Counted from the stretch's first letter, positions 36,020-47,419 are shown. The stretch is DNA of 64,000 bases from Chloroflexota bacterium (GCA_026708035.1 JAPOVQ010000012.1:1-64000); one strand, 5' to 3'. Made by a program: numbers and translations. Notes: generated by a model not told the origin, from the letters alone.

Positions 36020-38912
36020 TCTTCTCGGGGGTCGGCGCCGCCGGGCGCACCGTGCTGGCCCTCGTCGGATTCGCCGCGCGGAGGCTGCGCAGAAACCCGA
36101 TACACGCCCTCACCACGCTGCTGGGACTGTCTCTCACGGTCGGCGTGGTCACCGCCGTGCCGCTCTACGCCGAGGGCATGAGCACCCGCCTGCTGCGCGA
36201 GCACCTGCGCGCCTCGCCGGAGCCGCTCGACCTGGGCGTGGTGATCGAGCACGGCGAAGCGCAGCTGCCGGACGATCTCACGACATCGCTGGCGGCATAC
36301 CGGCGAGCCGACCGGTTCTTGGGTGAGGCCGTCGCGACCCATCTGGGCGTTCCCTCGTCAGCCATCGTGCGCTTGGTGAAATCCGACAACCGGCACCTGC
36401 TCTTCACAACCGACGACCCGGACGCGCCCCTGCGCGAGGGCGTTCCGTGGGGCGGGTTGGCCGCGATTTCCGGGCTGGCCGAAAACGTCGAAATACTGGA
36501 AGGCCGCGCGGCCACTGACGAGGTCTACACGCTGCGCATGCCGTCCGGCGCGCTGGTTCCCCTGGTGGAGGCCGTTGCCGCAACGGACATGCTCGACGCC
36601 GGGGGCCTGGTGGTTGGGGACCAGGTGCAGCTGCGCTTCGGCGACCCGCGGGCGCTTGACACACCGCAGGCGGTCGTCGCCGTCGACATCGTGGGACGCT
36701 TCGCACCCATCGACGGGCGCCACGCCTACTGGCCCGAGGATGTCGAGGAGCTGACGGCGCGCACCCTGTTCACGCCGCCGGCCGCATTCGTCGACGGTCT
36801 GCTGGCGCGCTATCCCGACGTTTCGCATCCGCGGCTCCTGGACCGCGCGGTGTGGTTCGCTCCGCTGGACGCCGTCGCGCTGCAGGCGTCGTCCGCCGGT
36901 CGGACGCGCGAGGGAATCTTCGCCGTGCGCACGATTGCCGAGCGGGTGCTGCCGTATATGAGCGTGCAGACTCGCTTGGAGCGCGACCTCGAACGGTTCG
37001 AGGGCCGCCTGGTGGTGCTCACCGTGGCCCTGCTGGCGCTCAGCGTGCCCATTGTCCTGATGGTGCTGGGGTTCATGCGGCTCTCGGTGTCGCTGGCCAT
37101 CGAACGGCAGCGCCAGGAGGTGGCGCTGCTGCGCAGCCGCGGGGTGGGCGTGATCCAACTGGTCGGCGTGTATCTCATCGAGGGGCTGCTGATCGGGGCG
37201 CCGGCGCTGGCAATAGGCCTGGTGCTGGGCGTGGGCTTTGCCCAGGCCATCGGACAGACGGCGAGCTTTCTAGCCTTCGACGCCCGAGCGCCGCTGGACA
37301 TTGCGCTGACGGGGAACCAGGTTGCCGTTGGCGCAGCGGCAATCGGGGTCAGTCTGCTGGCGATGCTGGGGCCGGTCGTGGCGGCGGCCCGACTGAGCAT
37401 CGTGGGCGCCAAGCAGCAGGCCTCGCGGAGCCTCGATCGACCGCTCTATCAACGGCGGCTGCTCGACGTGCTGCTGCTGGCAGCGGCGGTTGCAGGGTTC
37501 TACCTGTTGCGGACCGTGGACGCACTGCCCGGCGAGACCGAGGACGACCTGCTGCTGGCCGACACGCTGCTGGTATTGGCGCCGATACTCTTTATCTTCG
37601 CGGTTTCGGTCTTCGCCCTCCGCGCCTTTCCGCATCTCGTGCGGACGCTCGCCGCGCTCACCTCGCGGGTATCCGGCGTCAGCGCCTTCGTGGCCCTGCG
37701 CCAAATCGGACGCAGCCCGGCCCACTACACCAGCCTCGTCTTGCTGCTCTCGCTGACCTTTGCCCTGGGGGCCTTCAGCGCGTCGTTTGCGGCCACGATC
37801 GATCGCAACATCATCGATCGCGTCTACTTCGCGACCGGGGCCGACGCCCGAATTGTCGAGAGCGGGCACTTCGACGCCGACACTCAATCCTGGTACATCG
37901 CCCCGGTGGATCGGCACCTGGACGTGGTGGATGCCGGCGGCCGGCAGGTCGTCACGGAAGCGGCGCGACACTGGGTCAAGAACGCGCTGTTGCACGTCGA
38001 CACGCCGTCGGTGAACGCACTGCGCGAGGTTCGGCTGCACGCGGTCGACCCGATTCCCTTCGCCCGGACCGTCGCGTGGCGCGAAGACTACGCGCCGGCT
38101 TCGCTCAACGGGCTCGCCAATGCGCTCGCCGCCGACGACCGCGGCGTGATCCTGGAGCGCGCACCGTTTCACGAGACCATGGGCGTGCAGCTTGGCGATT
38201 CCGTGACGATGGAGATCAATCGGGTGGTGGTGCCGTTCGTGGTGGTGGGCTGGATGGATGCGCTGCCGGGCCACAGTCGAGGTTTCGGCTCATTCGCCCT
38301 CGCCAATCTCCCCTACGTCGACCGCGTGGTTGGGCGCTCGCCGTGGGGGACCTATGTGCAGCTGCTGCCCGACGCGCCGGCCCAGGAACTCATCCAACCC
38401 TTGAACGACCTCGACATCCGGGCGCTGCGCACCGTGGACGCCAGGGACGAAATCGTCCAAGCGCGCCGCGACGCCGTGCTCGTCGGCACGTTTGGCTTGC
38501 TGACGCTGGCGTTCATCGTTGCCGCGGGCCTCACCCTCAGCGGCTTCGGCATGCACGCGGTCCTGTCGTTTCGCCGGCGCGTGCAGGAGTTCGGCATCCT
38601 GCGCGCCATGGGGATTTCCACGCGCCAGATGGCCGCCATCGTGGCGCTGGAGCAAGGATTTCTGGTGCTGCTCGGCACGGCCGTGGGGACGGCCATCGGC
38701 ATGGTGACCGCCGCGCTGTTCGTGCCGTTCCTCGAGCTCAGCGCCGGAGAGCGCGAGGCGTTTCCACCCTTCATCGTCGATAGCGCCTGGGACGACGTCG
38801 CCAAGATCTACGTGGTGTTCGGCGTGCTCATCGCCGCGGCGTTGCCGCTCTCGATTTGGCTCCTGCGGCGCGTGCGCACCCACGAGGCCATCAAGTTTGG
38901 CGAGGAATCCGG

Positions 38913-38916
<4 letters not shown>
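36016..38916 (+). CDS. FtsX/MacB-like ABC transporter permease
   Basis: A 966-residue permease with duplicated FtsX-like units. An N-terminal helix (about 35-56) is followed by a large extracytoplasmic MacB_PCD-like domain. The first FtsX block (near residues 330-465) has LSVSLAIERQRQEVALLRSRGVG, the usual coupling helix. A second extracytoplasmic domain and a final FtsX block follow, containing MHAVLSFRRRVQEFGILRAMG (near 860). GTG start, overlapping the adaptor stop; its own stop overlaps the ATPase start by 4 bp. It likely transmits ATPase motion to export lipids, peptides or lipoproteins. Confidence 0.88.
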
Positions 38917-39818
<902 letters not shown>

Positions 39819-39848
39819 CTCCGGTGGCCGACGCTCGATTTCCGGTGG

Positions 39849-39870
39849 CCCACGCCGCGTGCAGCGTGGG
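39849..39870. repeat. CCCACGC palindrome between the two ATPase genes
   Basis: CCCACGCCGCG / TGCAGCGTGGG is a relative of the perfect CCCATGCTGCG palindrome at 3452-3473. It occupies most of the 88-bp gap splitting an otherwise overlapping operon, suggesting later insertion. Confidence 0.6.
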
Positions 39871-39906
39871 AGTGCAAATGATGTCCAAAGTGATCGTGGG
39901 GGCATC

Positions 39907-40680
39907 GTGAGCGCGTCTCCGTCGTCGGCGGTCGTGCAACTGCTCGACGTCTCGCGCCGCTTTGGCGAGGGCCTCGCCGCGGTGACGGCCGTCGCCGGCG
40001 CGACGTGGGACATCGCCCGCGGTGAGCTCCATGCGCTGCGCGGACGGTCCGGCTCGGGCAAGACGACCCTGCTTAATCTGATTGGCGGCCTGGACCTGCC
40101 AACCGAAGGACGGGTGGTGTTCGACGGCGCCGATCTTGGAACACTGAGCGAGGACGAGCTGGCCGGCGTGCGTCGCCGCAGTCTCGGGTTCGTGTTTCAG
40201 ACGTTCGCCCTGCTTCCGGTGCTTTCGGCGCGGGAGAATGTGGAGTTGGCCCTGCGCGTGGCCGGCGCCCCGTCGGCGACGTGGAGCGAGCGCACGCGCG
40301 AGGTGCTGCGGCTGGTCGGCCTGGAGTCGCGCGCGGATCACCGCCCGTTCGAGCTAAGCGGGGGCGAGCAGCAGCGGGTGGCCATCGCCCGCGCTATCGC
40401 CAATCGACCCGACGTGCTGCTGGCCGACGAGCCCACGGGCGAGCTGGACAGCAACACCGGACTCGAGATCATGCTGCTCTTCCGCCACATCGTGGCCGCC
40501 GAGGGCGTGACCGCCGTGGTGGCGACCCACGATCCGGCGCTGAGCCAGATCGCCGACCAGACGATGGTCATGCGCGACGGGCATCTCGCCGAAGCTGAAG
40601 GACCGCTGGACTTCGACCTGCCGGACCTGATCCAGCACGTGGAGATCGTGGATCCCGACGCGACGGCGCGCACGCCGTAG
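39907..40680 (+). CDS. ABC transporter ATPase (MacB/LolD-like)
   Basis: A 257-residue ATPase with Walker A GRSGSGKTT near residue 46, Q-loop VFQTFALLP, signature LSGGEQQR, Walker [12 protein letters not shown] and switch His in ATHDP. It lacks the AbrB-like tail of its neighbour. The GTG start at 39907 follows a GGGGG ribosome site. With the adaptor, permease and first ATPase it likely forms a heteromeric exporter, in which two different ATPases pair under one permease. Confidence 0.9.
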   Translation: MSASPSSAVVQLLDVSRRFGEGLAAVTAVAGATWDIARGELHALRGRSGSGKTTLLNLIGGLDLPTEGRVVFDGADLGTLSEDELAGVRRRSLGFVFQTFALLPVLSARENVELALRVAGAPSATWSERTREVLRLVGLESRADHRPFELSGGEQQRVAIARAIANRPDVLLADEPTGELDSNTGLEIMLLFRHIVAAEGVTAVVATHDPALSQIADQTMVMRDGHLAEAEGPLDFDLPDLIQHVEIVDPDATARTP

Positions 40681-40827
40681 AGCCAATGTGATCGCCAACC
40701 GTATGATGGACGCACGAGAAAGCGTGCTAGATTGACACCAGCTATGGGCGTCAAATACGCAGCTCAATGTTGCATTGCAAACAGTGTTGATCAATCACTT
40801 GTTCGTGCTAGCTAGATAGGTAGTTAT

Positions 40828-41052
40828 GTGCCTCCTGAAGCAAATGTAGAACCGACCTATGACACTCTTTTATTTCTTGCCTTCTCGGCGTTTATCGCAT
40901 GGTTTATCGCGGTTGCAGCACTCGTCGTTGCTCACTTCAAGCGCACCGATTACAATGCCGATAGCTTACGTAGACGCGTAAGCATCTTCGTTGGATGCGT
41001 GATTGTTGCCTGGGTTGTGTTTCTTGTATTGTTCCTCAACTCGTTCTCGTAG
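40828..41052 (+). CDS. Small two-helix membrane protein
   Basis: A 74-residue protein with two hydrophobic helices (about residues 14-34, LLFLAFSAFIAWFIAVAALVV, and 52-71, IFVGCVIVAWVVFLVLFLN) joined by a basic loop (HFKRTDYNADSLRRRV). GTG start at 40828. Local GC is about 47% in one counted 60-nt stretch, well under the flanks. No family recognised. A perfect TTGACA lies at 40732-40737, but no -10 follows at the right spacing. Confidence 0.5.
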   Translation: MPPEANVEPTYDTLLFLAFSAFIAWFIAVAALVVAHFKRTDYNADSLRRRVSIFVGCVIVAWVVFLVLFLNSFS

Positions 41053-41154
41053 GGATTCGTTGACGGACAAAGGGGCGGTCAGCCGGCGAGGCCGACCGGC
41101 GTCGAGGCGTGCAATCGTTCTAGTGCTGCGCGCACGCAAGGGAGCAAGAGCAAT

Positions 41155-42798
41155 ATGCAACCAGACTTGATCACACTGCCGCCGGACGTCGAGCGGCCCA
41201 TGGTGGTCCGACGGCGCGACGGGCGCCTCGATGGCTTCTTTCTCAAGGACGCGGACATCCCGACGCCGCGCGTCGCGCGCATCGTCTCGCACGACGACGG
41301 GCGCACCTGGGACGAAGCGCCCGACGTGCTGACATTGCCCGAAACCGGCGGGCTGTGGGGCGGCCTGGAAGTGCTGGCGGACGCCGACGACGAGGTTCAC
41401 TGCTTCTTCATGCACGACCGCGGCTCAGGGGTCTTCGGCGCGCCGCTGGCCGGCGAAGGCGTGGCCCACGAGGGCCCCTACCACGGCAAGTTTCTCGACA
41501 TCTGGCACCTCAAATCGCGCGATGGCGGCGACGCATGGACCGAGCCGAAGCGGATCTGGGAAGGCTTCACCGGCGCGCTGAACAGCGTCATCCAGCTTCG
41601 CGGCGGCCGCATCGTGCTGCCGTTTGCATCGGCCACGGGCCAGACCTGGGCGCACCGGGTCGATACCGGGCTGGACGCGTTCAGCTTCGCCGGCGCCTTC
41701 TACTCGATGGTGGTCTACTCCGACGACAGGGGCGATACCTGGCGCCAGGGCACCCGCGACATCAAGTCGTGGGCGCCGATTCCGGCCTACGGCGCCGACG
41801 AGCCGGTGATCATCCAGAAGCTCGATGGGCGCGTCTGGATGCTGCTGCGCACGCAGACCGGCCGCCTCTACGAGTCGTTCTCGGACGACGGCGCGGAGTG
41901 GTCCGTCGCGCGCCCGACGCCGCTCGTTTCGTCGGACTCACCGGTCGGCCTCGTGCGCCTCAGCGACGACCGCCTGGTGCTGCTTTGGAACTGCTGCCAG
42001 CGGTTTCCCTACGCCTACGGCGGGCGTCACGTGCTGCACGCGGCCGTATCCGAAGACGACGGCCTGACCTGGCGCGGCGCCCGCGAGGTGCTGCGCGACC
42101 CGCGCCGCCACGATCCGCCGCCCACCAAGGGGGACTTCGGCACCGCCTATCCGTTCCCGGTAGTGACGAGCGACGACGCGGTGATCATCGTCTCGGGCCA
42201 GGGCGAAGGCCGCGTGTTGATGGTGCGGCTGGATCCGGCATGGCTCTACGAGACCCGGCAGTCCAGCGACTTCGCAAACGGGCATGAGGATTGGTCGATC
42301 TTTGGTACGGCAGGCGTCCAGCGGCAGCCGCATCCGGACCGCGCCGTCGCCTTCGCCCTGCGCCTCACCAAGCAAGAGCCCGGCCGCACGGCCGCGGCGG
42401 TCTGGAACTTCCCCGCCGGACGGCGGGGACGCGTACAAATCCGATTGCGCGTGGAAGGGGGCGCCGGTCCGTTTCGGCTCAGCCTCACGGATCACTTCTC
42501 CACCCCGTTCGACCCCCAGGACCAGTTCCACAACACCTTCAACGTCCCGGTCGCGCCGGAGGGCCGGATCGCTGGCGAACCCGCGCTCGAGACCGGTCGC
42601 TGGCACACGGTCGAGCTGGCGTGGGACACGCAGGAGGAGCGCGCATGCCGCGTTTCGGTCGACGGGCGCCAAGTCACGGCGGTGCCTCAGTTACACGAGA
42701 CTCTCGGAGTGAACTACCTGCGCGTCGTCGCTCTGTCAGAGCCCCACGACCACGCCGGTCTGTGGATCGAGTCGACGACCGCCGACGTGGAGCCCTGA
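41155..42798 (+). CDS. BNR-repeat sialidase-like protein with C-terminal beta-sandwich
   Basis: A 547-residue protein. Residues about 1-365 form an Asp-box propeller (boxes SHDDGRTW, SRDGGDAW, SDDRGDTW, SEDDGLTW). Residues about 370-547 look like a lectin/LamG-type beta-sandwich (GRVQIRLRVEGG, WHTVELAWD, CRVSVDGRQV). No signal peptide. Such two-domain proteins are seen among glycan-active or uncharacterised neuraminidase relatives. ATG 41155 has GGGAG upstream. It converges on the MFS gene with one base between stop codons. Confidence 0.75.
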   Translation: MQPDLITLPPDVERPMVVRRRDGRLDGFFLKDADIPTPRVARIVSHDDGRTWDEAPDVLTLPETGGLWGGLEVLADADDEVHCFFMHDRGSGVFGAPLAGEGVAHEGPYHGKFLDIWHLKSRDGGDAWTEPKRIWEGFTGALNSVIQLRGGRIVLPFASATGQTWAHRVDTGLDAFSFAGAFYSMVVYSDDRGDTWRQGTRDIKSWAPIPAYGADEPVIIQKLDGRVWMLLRTQTGRLYESFSDDGAEWSVARPTPLVSSDSPVGLVRLSDDRLVLLWNCCQRFPYAYGGRHVLHAAVSEDDGLTWRGAREVLRDPRRHDPPPTKGDFGTAYPFPVVTSDDAVIIVSGQGEGRVLMVRLDPAWLYETRQSSDFANGHEDWSIFGTAGVQRQPHPDRAVAFALRLTKQEPGRTAAAVWNFPAGRRGRVQIRLRVEGGAGPFRLSLTDHFSTPFDPQDQFHNTFNVPVAPEGRIAGEPALETGRWHTVELAWDTQEERACRVSVDGRQVTAVPQLHETLGVNYLRVVALSEPHDHAGLWIESTTADVEP

Positions 42799-42799
42799 T

Positions 42800-43993
42800 C
42801 TAGCGATCGGAGGATGAGTCGGGCGCCCGCCGCTTCCACGGCAGGTCACCCACGACTCGCCAGCCGATGACGCCCGCCAGGCCCAAGAGCACGGCCATGG
42901 CGATTCCCACGAACTCGTAGCCGCGCACATCGAGCAGGAAACCCACCGCCGGCGCGACGCCGAGTTGGACGAGCGAGCCCATGGTCAGCAGCACGCCCAG
43001 CGACCGTCCCACGTAGGCCTTGGGCACCCGGTCGCCGATGAGCACCGACGGAAGCACCGCCCCCAGTCCGGTGACCGCGGACAGCGCGCCCGCGGCGATG
43101 AACACTCCCAATCCGAGCGGCAGCGTGAGCAGCACCGCCGCGCCGAAGGCGCCCAGCACCATGGCGTAGAACGCGCTGCCGCGGCCGGCGCGGTCCATCA
43201 GGTTGCCGCTCAGGAAGGTGAGCACGGCTCGGGCGGCGCTCATGGCGGAAATCGCCACTCCCACGACGGCGGGCGTAAAGTCAAGTCCCTCGCCGGCATA
43301 GAGCGGCAGGATCACGCGGCTTTGCCCGACGACCGGACCGGTGAGCAGCATGGCCAAGGCGATGATGGGCCAGACCACGCGGGGCAGTCGCAGGTCGCCG
43401 AGGCTGAACATGCGAGGACTTCGCTCCGGACGCGAGGGCGCCCCGCCGCGAACGATGGCCGGAATGACAGCCGCGACGCAAAGACAGAGCGCGGCCGGAA
43501 GAATGAGCGCCGCCCGCCAGTCGAACGCGGCGGCAACCACGCCCGCCAGCGCCGGACCGATGAACGCGCCCACCTGGACGCCGGACATGACGCGCGACGT
43601 TGCGCGGCCACGCTGCTCGGGGTCAGCCTGCGCCACGGTATAGGCGATGCTGCTGGTGATCATGAACGTCGCGCCCACCGTGGCGATGAGGTTGCCTGCC
43701 AGCAGAATCAGGTATCCCGGCGACAGCGCCATGAGCAGCGTGCCGGCGGCGAGCCCCGCAGCCCCGGCGGCAATCGGCACGCGGGCGGGCAGGCGGTCGG
43801 CAACCATGCCAGCCGGAATGTTGGTGAGCATGCCCGCCAGCGCCTGCGCCGAGAAGATCAGTCCAAGCTGGGCGAAGGTGAGCCCAAACTCGTCGCGAAT
43901 CACCACGAGCAATGGGCCCGGTGCGGTGGCCACCACGGCCGTCACCGCCAGGACGGCAAAGACCGTGACGAAATCGGCGCGTGGTCGTGCCAT
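42800..43993 (-). CDS. MFS transporter, 12-helix type
   Basis: A 397-residue major facilitator with about 12 helices. The loop 2-3 motif is AGMVADRLPARVPI near residue 61, and the second-half equivalent (SGNLMDRAGRGSAF) lies near residue 254. It resembles the sugar/drug MFS_1 group. A substrate cannot be assigned; the convergent sialidase-like gene and nearby sulfatase suggest sugar uptake, but a drug pump is equally possible. Confidence 0.85.
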   Translation of the reverse strand: MARPRADFVTVFAVLAVTAVVATAPGPLLVVIRDEFGLTFAQLGLIFSAQALAGMLTNIPAGMVADRLPARVPIAAGAAGLAAGTLLMALSPGYLILLAGNLIATVGATFMITSSIAYTVAQADPEQRGRATSRVMSGVQVGAFIGPALAGVVAAAFDWRAALILPAALCLCVAAVIPAIVRGGAPSRPERSPRMFSLGDLRLPRVVWPIIALAMLLTGPVVGQSRVILPLYAGEGLDFTPAVVGVAISAMSAARAVLTFLSGNLMDRAGRGSAFYAMVLGAFGAAVLLTLPLGLGVFIAAGALSAVTGLGAVLPSVLIGDRVPKAYVGRSLGVLLTMGSLVQLGVAPAVGFLLDVRGYEFVGIAMAVLLGLAGVIGWRVVGDLPWKRRAPDSSSDR

Positions 43994-44323
43994 ATGCGCG
44001 CGGTGTCGAAGGCCGTTTCGGGTTGTGGCTAGGCCATGCTACGTCGCGTTGCCGCCTTGGGTTGCGTGCGGGCGGGTTTCAAACCCGCCCCTACGCTCGC
44101 GGCCAGAGGTGTCTGGTAGGGGCAGGTTTCCAACCTGCCCGTGCCACCGAGCATCTGCCGGCGGCAGCCCGAGCGGCAGGCGCCGTGGCAACCGCGCCGA
44201 TGTGTAGTACAAATGGCCCCGCGCGGGTCCTTGCCCCGGCGCGAAGGCCCGCATCCCCACCCATGGTGAGTACCAGATCACGTTTGCGTTGTCGGCGGCT
44301 GCACCCAGGATTCGCGACAACGC
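43994..44323. repeat. 330-bp gap with two covarying hairpins
   Basis: No gene supported. At 44070-44094 arms GGGCGGGTTT/AAACCCGCCC end in CCCCTAC; at 44116-44140 GTAGGGGCAGGTT pairs with AACCTGCCC. They are two GTAGGGGC-family copies in opposite orientation with different arm sequences. The rest (44145-44323) shows no recognised element; it would hold the desaturase promoter. Confidence 0.65.
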
Positions 44324-45394
44324 GTGGCGTCTGACGGGCCTGCCCAGCTAGGCGCGGCGACCTCGGGTCCCACGAGATCGATGCTCCCGCCGTCGCCGGA
44401 CTACGCGGAGCTCAAGCGCCGAATCAAAGCCGCGGGGCTGCTCGAGCCGCAGCCGCGCTATTTCGCCTTGAAATTCGCGAGCACGGCGCTGCTATACGCG
44501 ATCAATATCGCCATCGTGCTCGTGTTCGATCACCCCGCCGTCGTCCTGGCGGCCGCAGTCTTTCTCGGGTTCGTGTTCACGCACGTGGGATTCCTGGGGC
44601 ACGACCTGGCCCATCGGCAAATCACCCACCGTTCGCGCCTGGTCTCGTCGCTTGGGCTCGCCATCGGCAACCTGCTCATCGGCGTGAGCTATTCGTGGTG
44701 GACGGCGAAGCACAACCAGCATCATGCGACGCCGAATCACAGCGAGCAGGACCCGGACCTGGACTATCCCATGCTGGTCTTCGAGTCGGCGCGGATCAAG
44801 GACCGCAAGCGCGCGTTCTACCCCGTCATCGCCTACCAGGCGTTTCTCTATCTATTCCTGGGCGCGTTTCAGGCGTTTGGGATGCGGGCGCAGGCCGTGG
44901 CGCAGGTGCTGAGCGGCCGGTCCCCGCGCCGAACGGCCGAAGGGCTGGCGCTGGCGCTGCACGCGCTGCTCTACGTCGCGCTATTGATTCAAATCGGCCA
45001 TTGGGGACTGGGCCTGGCGTTCCTCTTCATTCATCAGATGACGTTCGGGCTCTACAACACGCTGGTGTTTGCCCCCAACCACAAGGGCATGCCGATGATC
45101 GACGAATCCAACCGCATGGACTATCTGCGGGAACAGGTGCTCACCGCGCAGAACGTGACGGCGCATCCGGTGACTGATTTCGTCTACGGCGGACTGAACT
45201 ATCAGATCGAGCACCATCTGTTTCCAGCCATGGCGCGCAACCGGTTGCGCTCGGCACAGCCGCTCGTGAAGGCCTTTTGCGCCGAGCGCGGGATCGACTA
45301 TGCCGTGACGGGACCGCTGCAGGGACTCATCGAGCCGCTGCGGCATCTGCACGCCGTCTCGGCGCCGCTGCGTCGAGGGTCGCGAGCCGCGTAG
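44324..45394 (+). CDS. Acyl-lipid fatty acid desaturase
   Basis: A 356-residue membrane di-iron desaturase. The three His boxes are HDLAH (93-97), HNQHH (130-134) and QIEHH (near 293), the last with the Q-x-x-HH form of front-end/omega acyl-lipid desaturases. Four hydrophobic helices flank them. It would introduce a double bond into membrane fatty acids using oxygen, so the host is aerobic. GTG 44324 gives the longest form; ATG 44381 is a reasonable alternative because the first 20 residues are low complexity. Confidence 0.88.
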   Translation: MASDGPAQLGAATSGPTRSMLPPSPDYAELKRRIKAAGLLEPQPRYFALKFASTALLYAINIAIVLVFDHPAVVLAAAVFLGFVFTHVGFLGHDLAHRQITHRSRLVSSLGLAIGNLLIGVSYSWWTAKHNQHHATPNHSEQDPDLDYPMLVFESARIKDRKRAFYPVIAYQAFLYLFLGAFQAFGMRAQAVAQVLSGRSPRRTAEGLALALHALLYVALLIQIGHWGLGLAFLFIHQMTFGLYNTLVFAPNHKGMPMIDESNRMDYLREQVLTAQNVTAHPVTDFVYGGLNYQIEHHLFPAMARNRLRSAQPLVKAFCAERGIDYAVTGPLQGLIEPLRHLHAVSAPLRRGSRAA

Positions 45395-45408
45395 GCGGCC
45401 GCTCGGCC

Positions 45409-47028
45409 CTACGCCAAGAGGTCTCGCAGCCGCTGCTCCAGGTCGGCCTTGGCTTCCGGCTGCGGCTCCATGAGCCGCGCGTCCCGGAGGCTGCCGGCGA
45501 TCGGCTGGTGGTCCGTGACCAGGTGCGGATCGCCGCCCTCTTCGTTGATCAACTCGATGAGGAGTCGCTCCACAAGCTCGGCTCGAACCGCGGCATGGCC
45601 CGGGTCGTCCCAGAGGTTGTGCAGGTCCTCGGGGTCGTCCTTGACGTTGTAGAGCTCGCCGTACTCGGTGGTGCCGTAGTGCAGCAGCTTCCAGTGCTCG
45701 GTCACGAGCATTTTGACCCGCTGCGTGATGGGCTGCGGGTGCGCCTTGCCGAGGCCAACAAGCTCCGGCCGACCGCTGCCAAAGATGGCGATGCGCTCCA
45801 CGATCACCGCGTCGCGATGCACGTCCGTTTCTCCGCGCAGTAGCGGAGCGAAGCTGCGGCCCTCCTGGCCGACCAGCGGATCCGCGCCCGCGAGGTCGAG
45901 CCAGGTGGGCACGAGGTCGAGCTGCGTCATCACCCCGGCGTGCACGCGGCCCGCCTCGACCGTCCGCGGGTGGCGCCACAGCAGCGGCACGCGGTTGACG
46001 CACTCGTAGGACATCATCGGCTTGGCGGCGATGCCGTGATCGTTGAGGCCCTCGCCGTGGTCCGAGCTGAAGATCACGTGGGTATTTTCGGCCAGGCCCA
46101 GCCGCTCCAGCTCGGCCAGCACGCGGGCGACGCCGTCGTCGATGAAGGTGGTCATGCCGTAGTAGTGCGCCACGATCTCGCCGTGGTGGTCGCCGTCCCA
46201 GCCGCTGGTGGTGTCGTAGCCCTGATAGGGCAGGCCGTCGCGGGCGTACTGGTATTGCGGCGGCTTGTTGCTCACGTCCTCGCGCGGCACCGCCGGCGGC
46301 ATGTCCGCCGGGTCGTACATGTCGCAGTAGGGGCGCGGCGGCGTGAAGGGCTGGTGCGGGTCGTAAAACGACATCCAGAGGAAGAACGGCCGCTCCCGCC
46401 CGTGGCCCCGCAGCCAGTCGACGGTGCGGTCGGCGGTGCGGTGGGTGTAGTGCCACTCGGCGGGGACGGCGTTCTTCCAACTATGGAAGGCGCCGGTGCG
46501 GGGCGCGAGCGCATTGACCGGCTTCCACAGCTCCAGGCCCTCGGGATGATGCCGCTCGAGCCAGACGCGCCAATGGCCCTTGGGATACGTGTGGGCGCCC
46601 AGGATTTCGACGTAGTCGAACCCGAAATAGGGTCCGTACCAGAGGCCGTCCTCTGGATCGACCGGCGCGCCGGGCGGGGGGTGATCCGGCAGCACGTCCT
46701 CGTATTCGCCGCTCTTGAAGTGGGGCTTGCCGACCAGCGCCGTGGCGTAGCCGGCCTGGCGGAGGGAATCGCCGACGACGGGGATGGCCTCGCTGAGATT
46801 GACGTTGTTGAAGACGTGATGCCCGCGCTGGCTGCGTCCCGTGATCATGCTGGCGCGCGCGGGGGCGCAGATGGCGTTGGTGGGATAGGCGCGGTCGAAG
46901 CGCATGCCGTCGCGCGCCAGGCTGTCCATTGCCGGCGTGCGGATGCGCGGGTTGTGAATGCCCAGCGCGTCCCACCGCTGCTGGTCGGTGGTGATGAAGA
47001 GGAAATTCGGCTGGGAGGTGCTGGGCAT
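45409..47028 (-). CDS. Sulfatase with cysteine-type active site
   Basis: A 539-residue type I sulfatase (alkaline phosphatase fold). The formylglycine site is C54-A-P-A-R58, matching C-x-P-x-R, so it needs a formylglycine-generating enzyme, not seen here. Metal ligands include TTDQQR near residue 14 and SSDHGEGLNDHG near residue 300. No signal peptide is visible, so substrate is probably imported or intracellular. Family members cut sulfate from glycans or aryl/choline sulfates. It converges on the desaturase and lies upstream of the L-rhamnose mutarotase in map order. Confidence 0.88.
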   Translation of the reverse strand: MPSTSQPNFLFITTDQQRWDALGIHNPRIRTPAMDSLARDGMRFDRAYPTNAICAPARASMITGRSQRGHHVFNNVNLSEAIPVVGDSLRQAGYATALVGKPHFKSGEYEDVLPDHPPPGAPVDPEDGLWYGPYFGFDYVEILGAHTYPKGHWRVWLERHHPEGLELWKPVNALAPRTGAFHSWKNAVPAEWHYTHRTADRTVDWLRGHGRERPFFLWMSFYDPHQPFTPPRPYCDMYDPADMPPAVPREDVSNKPPQYQYARDGLPYQGYDTTSGWDGDHHGEIVAHYYGMTTFIDDGVARVLAELERLGLAENTHVIFSSDHGEGLNDHGIAAKPMMSYECVNRVPLLWRHPRTVEAGRVHAGVMTQLDLVPTWLDLAGADPLVGQEGRSFAPLLRGETDVHRDAVIVERIAIFGSGRPELVGLGKAHPQPITQRVKMLVTEHWKLLHYGTTEYGELYNVKDDPEDLHNLWDDPGHAAVRAELVERLLIELINEEGGDPHLVTDHQPIAGSLRDARLMEPQPEAKADLEQRLRDLLA

Positions 47029-47104
47029 TTGGGTCCGCTTGGGAATGGGATTCAGTCGCCCACCTTAGCCGTCCTGCTTAGCGGCGGCCAAGGGCGGTCG
47101 AGGC

Positions 47105-47419
47105 TCAGTCCAGGTGCCAGACCTCGGGCGCGAAGAACATCTGGCCGTCTGCGTCGGTCAGTTCCTCGATGACGTCCTCGAACCATGCGCTCCAGCGGGT
47201 GTTGACGTCGTAGGACCCGATCTTGCCGAAGGCGGTGGCGACGTCCGGCTCGCACTCGGCGTAGGCGATGACCTGGAGTCCACGCCGAAACAGCGAGTAG
47301 TTGGTGAAGCCCGACTCGCGGATGGCCTCCACCAGCTCGGGCCAGATCTCGTCGTGACGGCGCTTGTATTCGTCTTCGGTGCCGGGCTTGATCTGAAAGG
47401 TGAAGCAGACCCGCTCCAT
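47105..47419 (-). CDS. rhaM: L-rhamnose mutarotase
   Basis: A 104-residue dimeric ferredoxin-like protein that interconverts the anomers of L-rhamnose. ERVCFTFQIKPG, YKRRHDEIWPEL, GFTNYSLFRRG and TRWSAWFEDVI match the RhaM/DUF718 pattern, including the catalytic-type His near residue 22. ATG 47419 has an ideal GGAGGTT seven bases before it; an in-frame extension is rejected. Neighbours are a sulfatase and a sialidase-like gene, so it may serve a sulfated rhamnose-containing glycan or a related sugar. Confidence 0.85.
   Translation of the reverse strand: MERVCFTFQIKPGTEDEYKRRHDEIWPELVEAIRESGFTNYSLFRRGLQVIAYAECEPDVATAFGKIGSYDVNTRWSAWFEDVIEELTDADGQMFFAPEVWHLD

Noticed and set aside
40732-40760. 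Promoter at the perfect TTGACA before the two-helix protein
   Set aside because: No acceptable -10 at 16-18 bp; reported only as an orphan hexamer.
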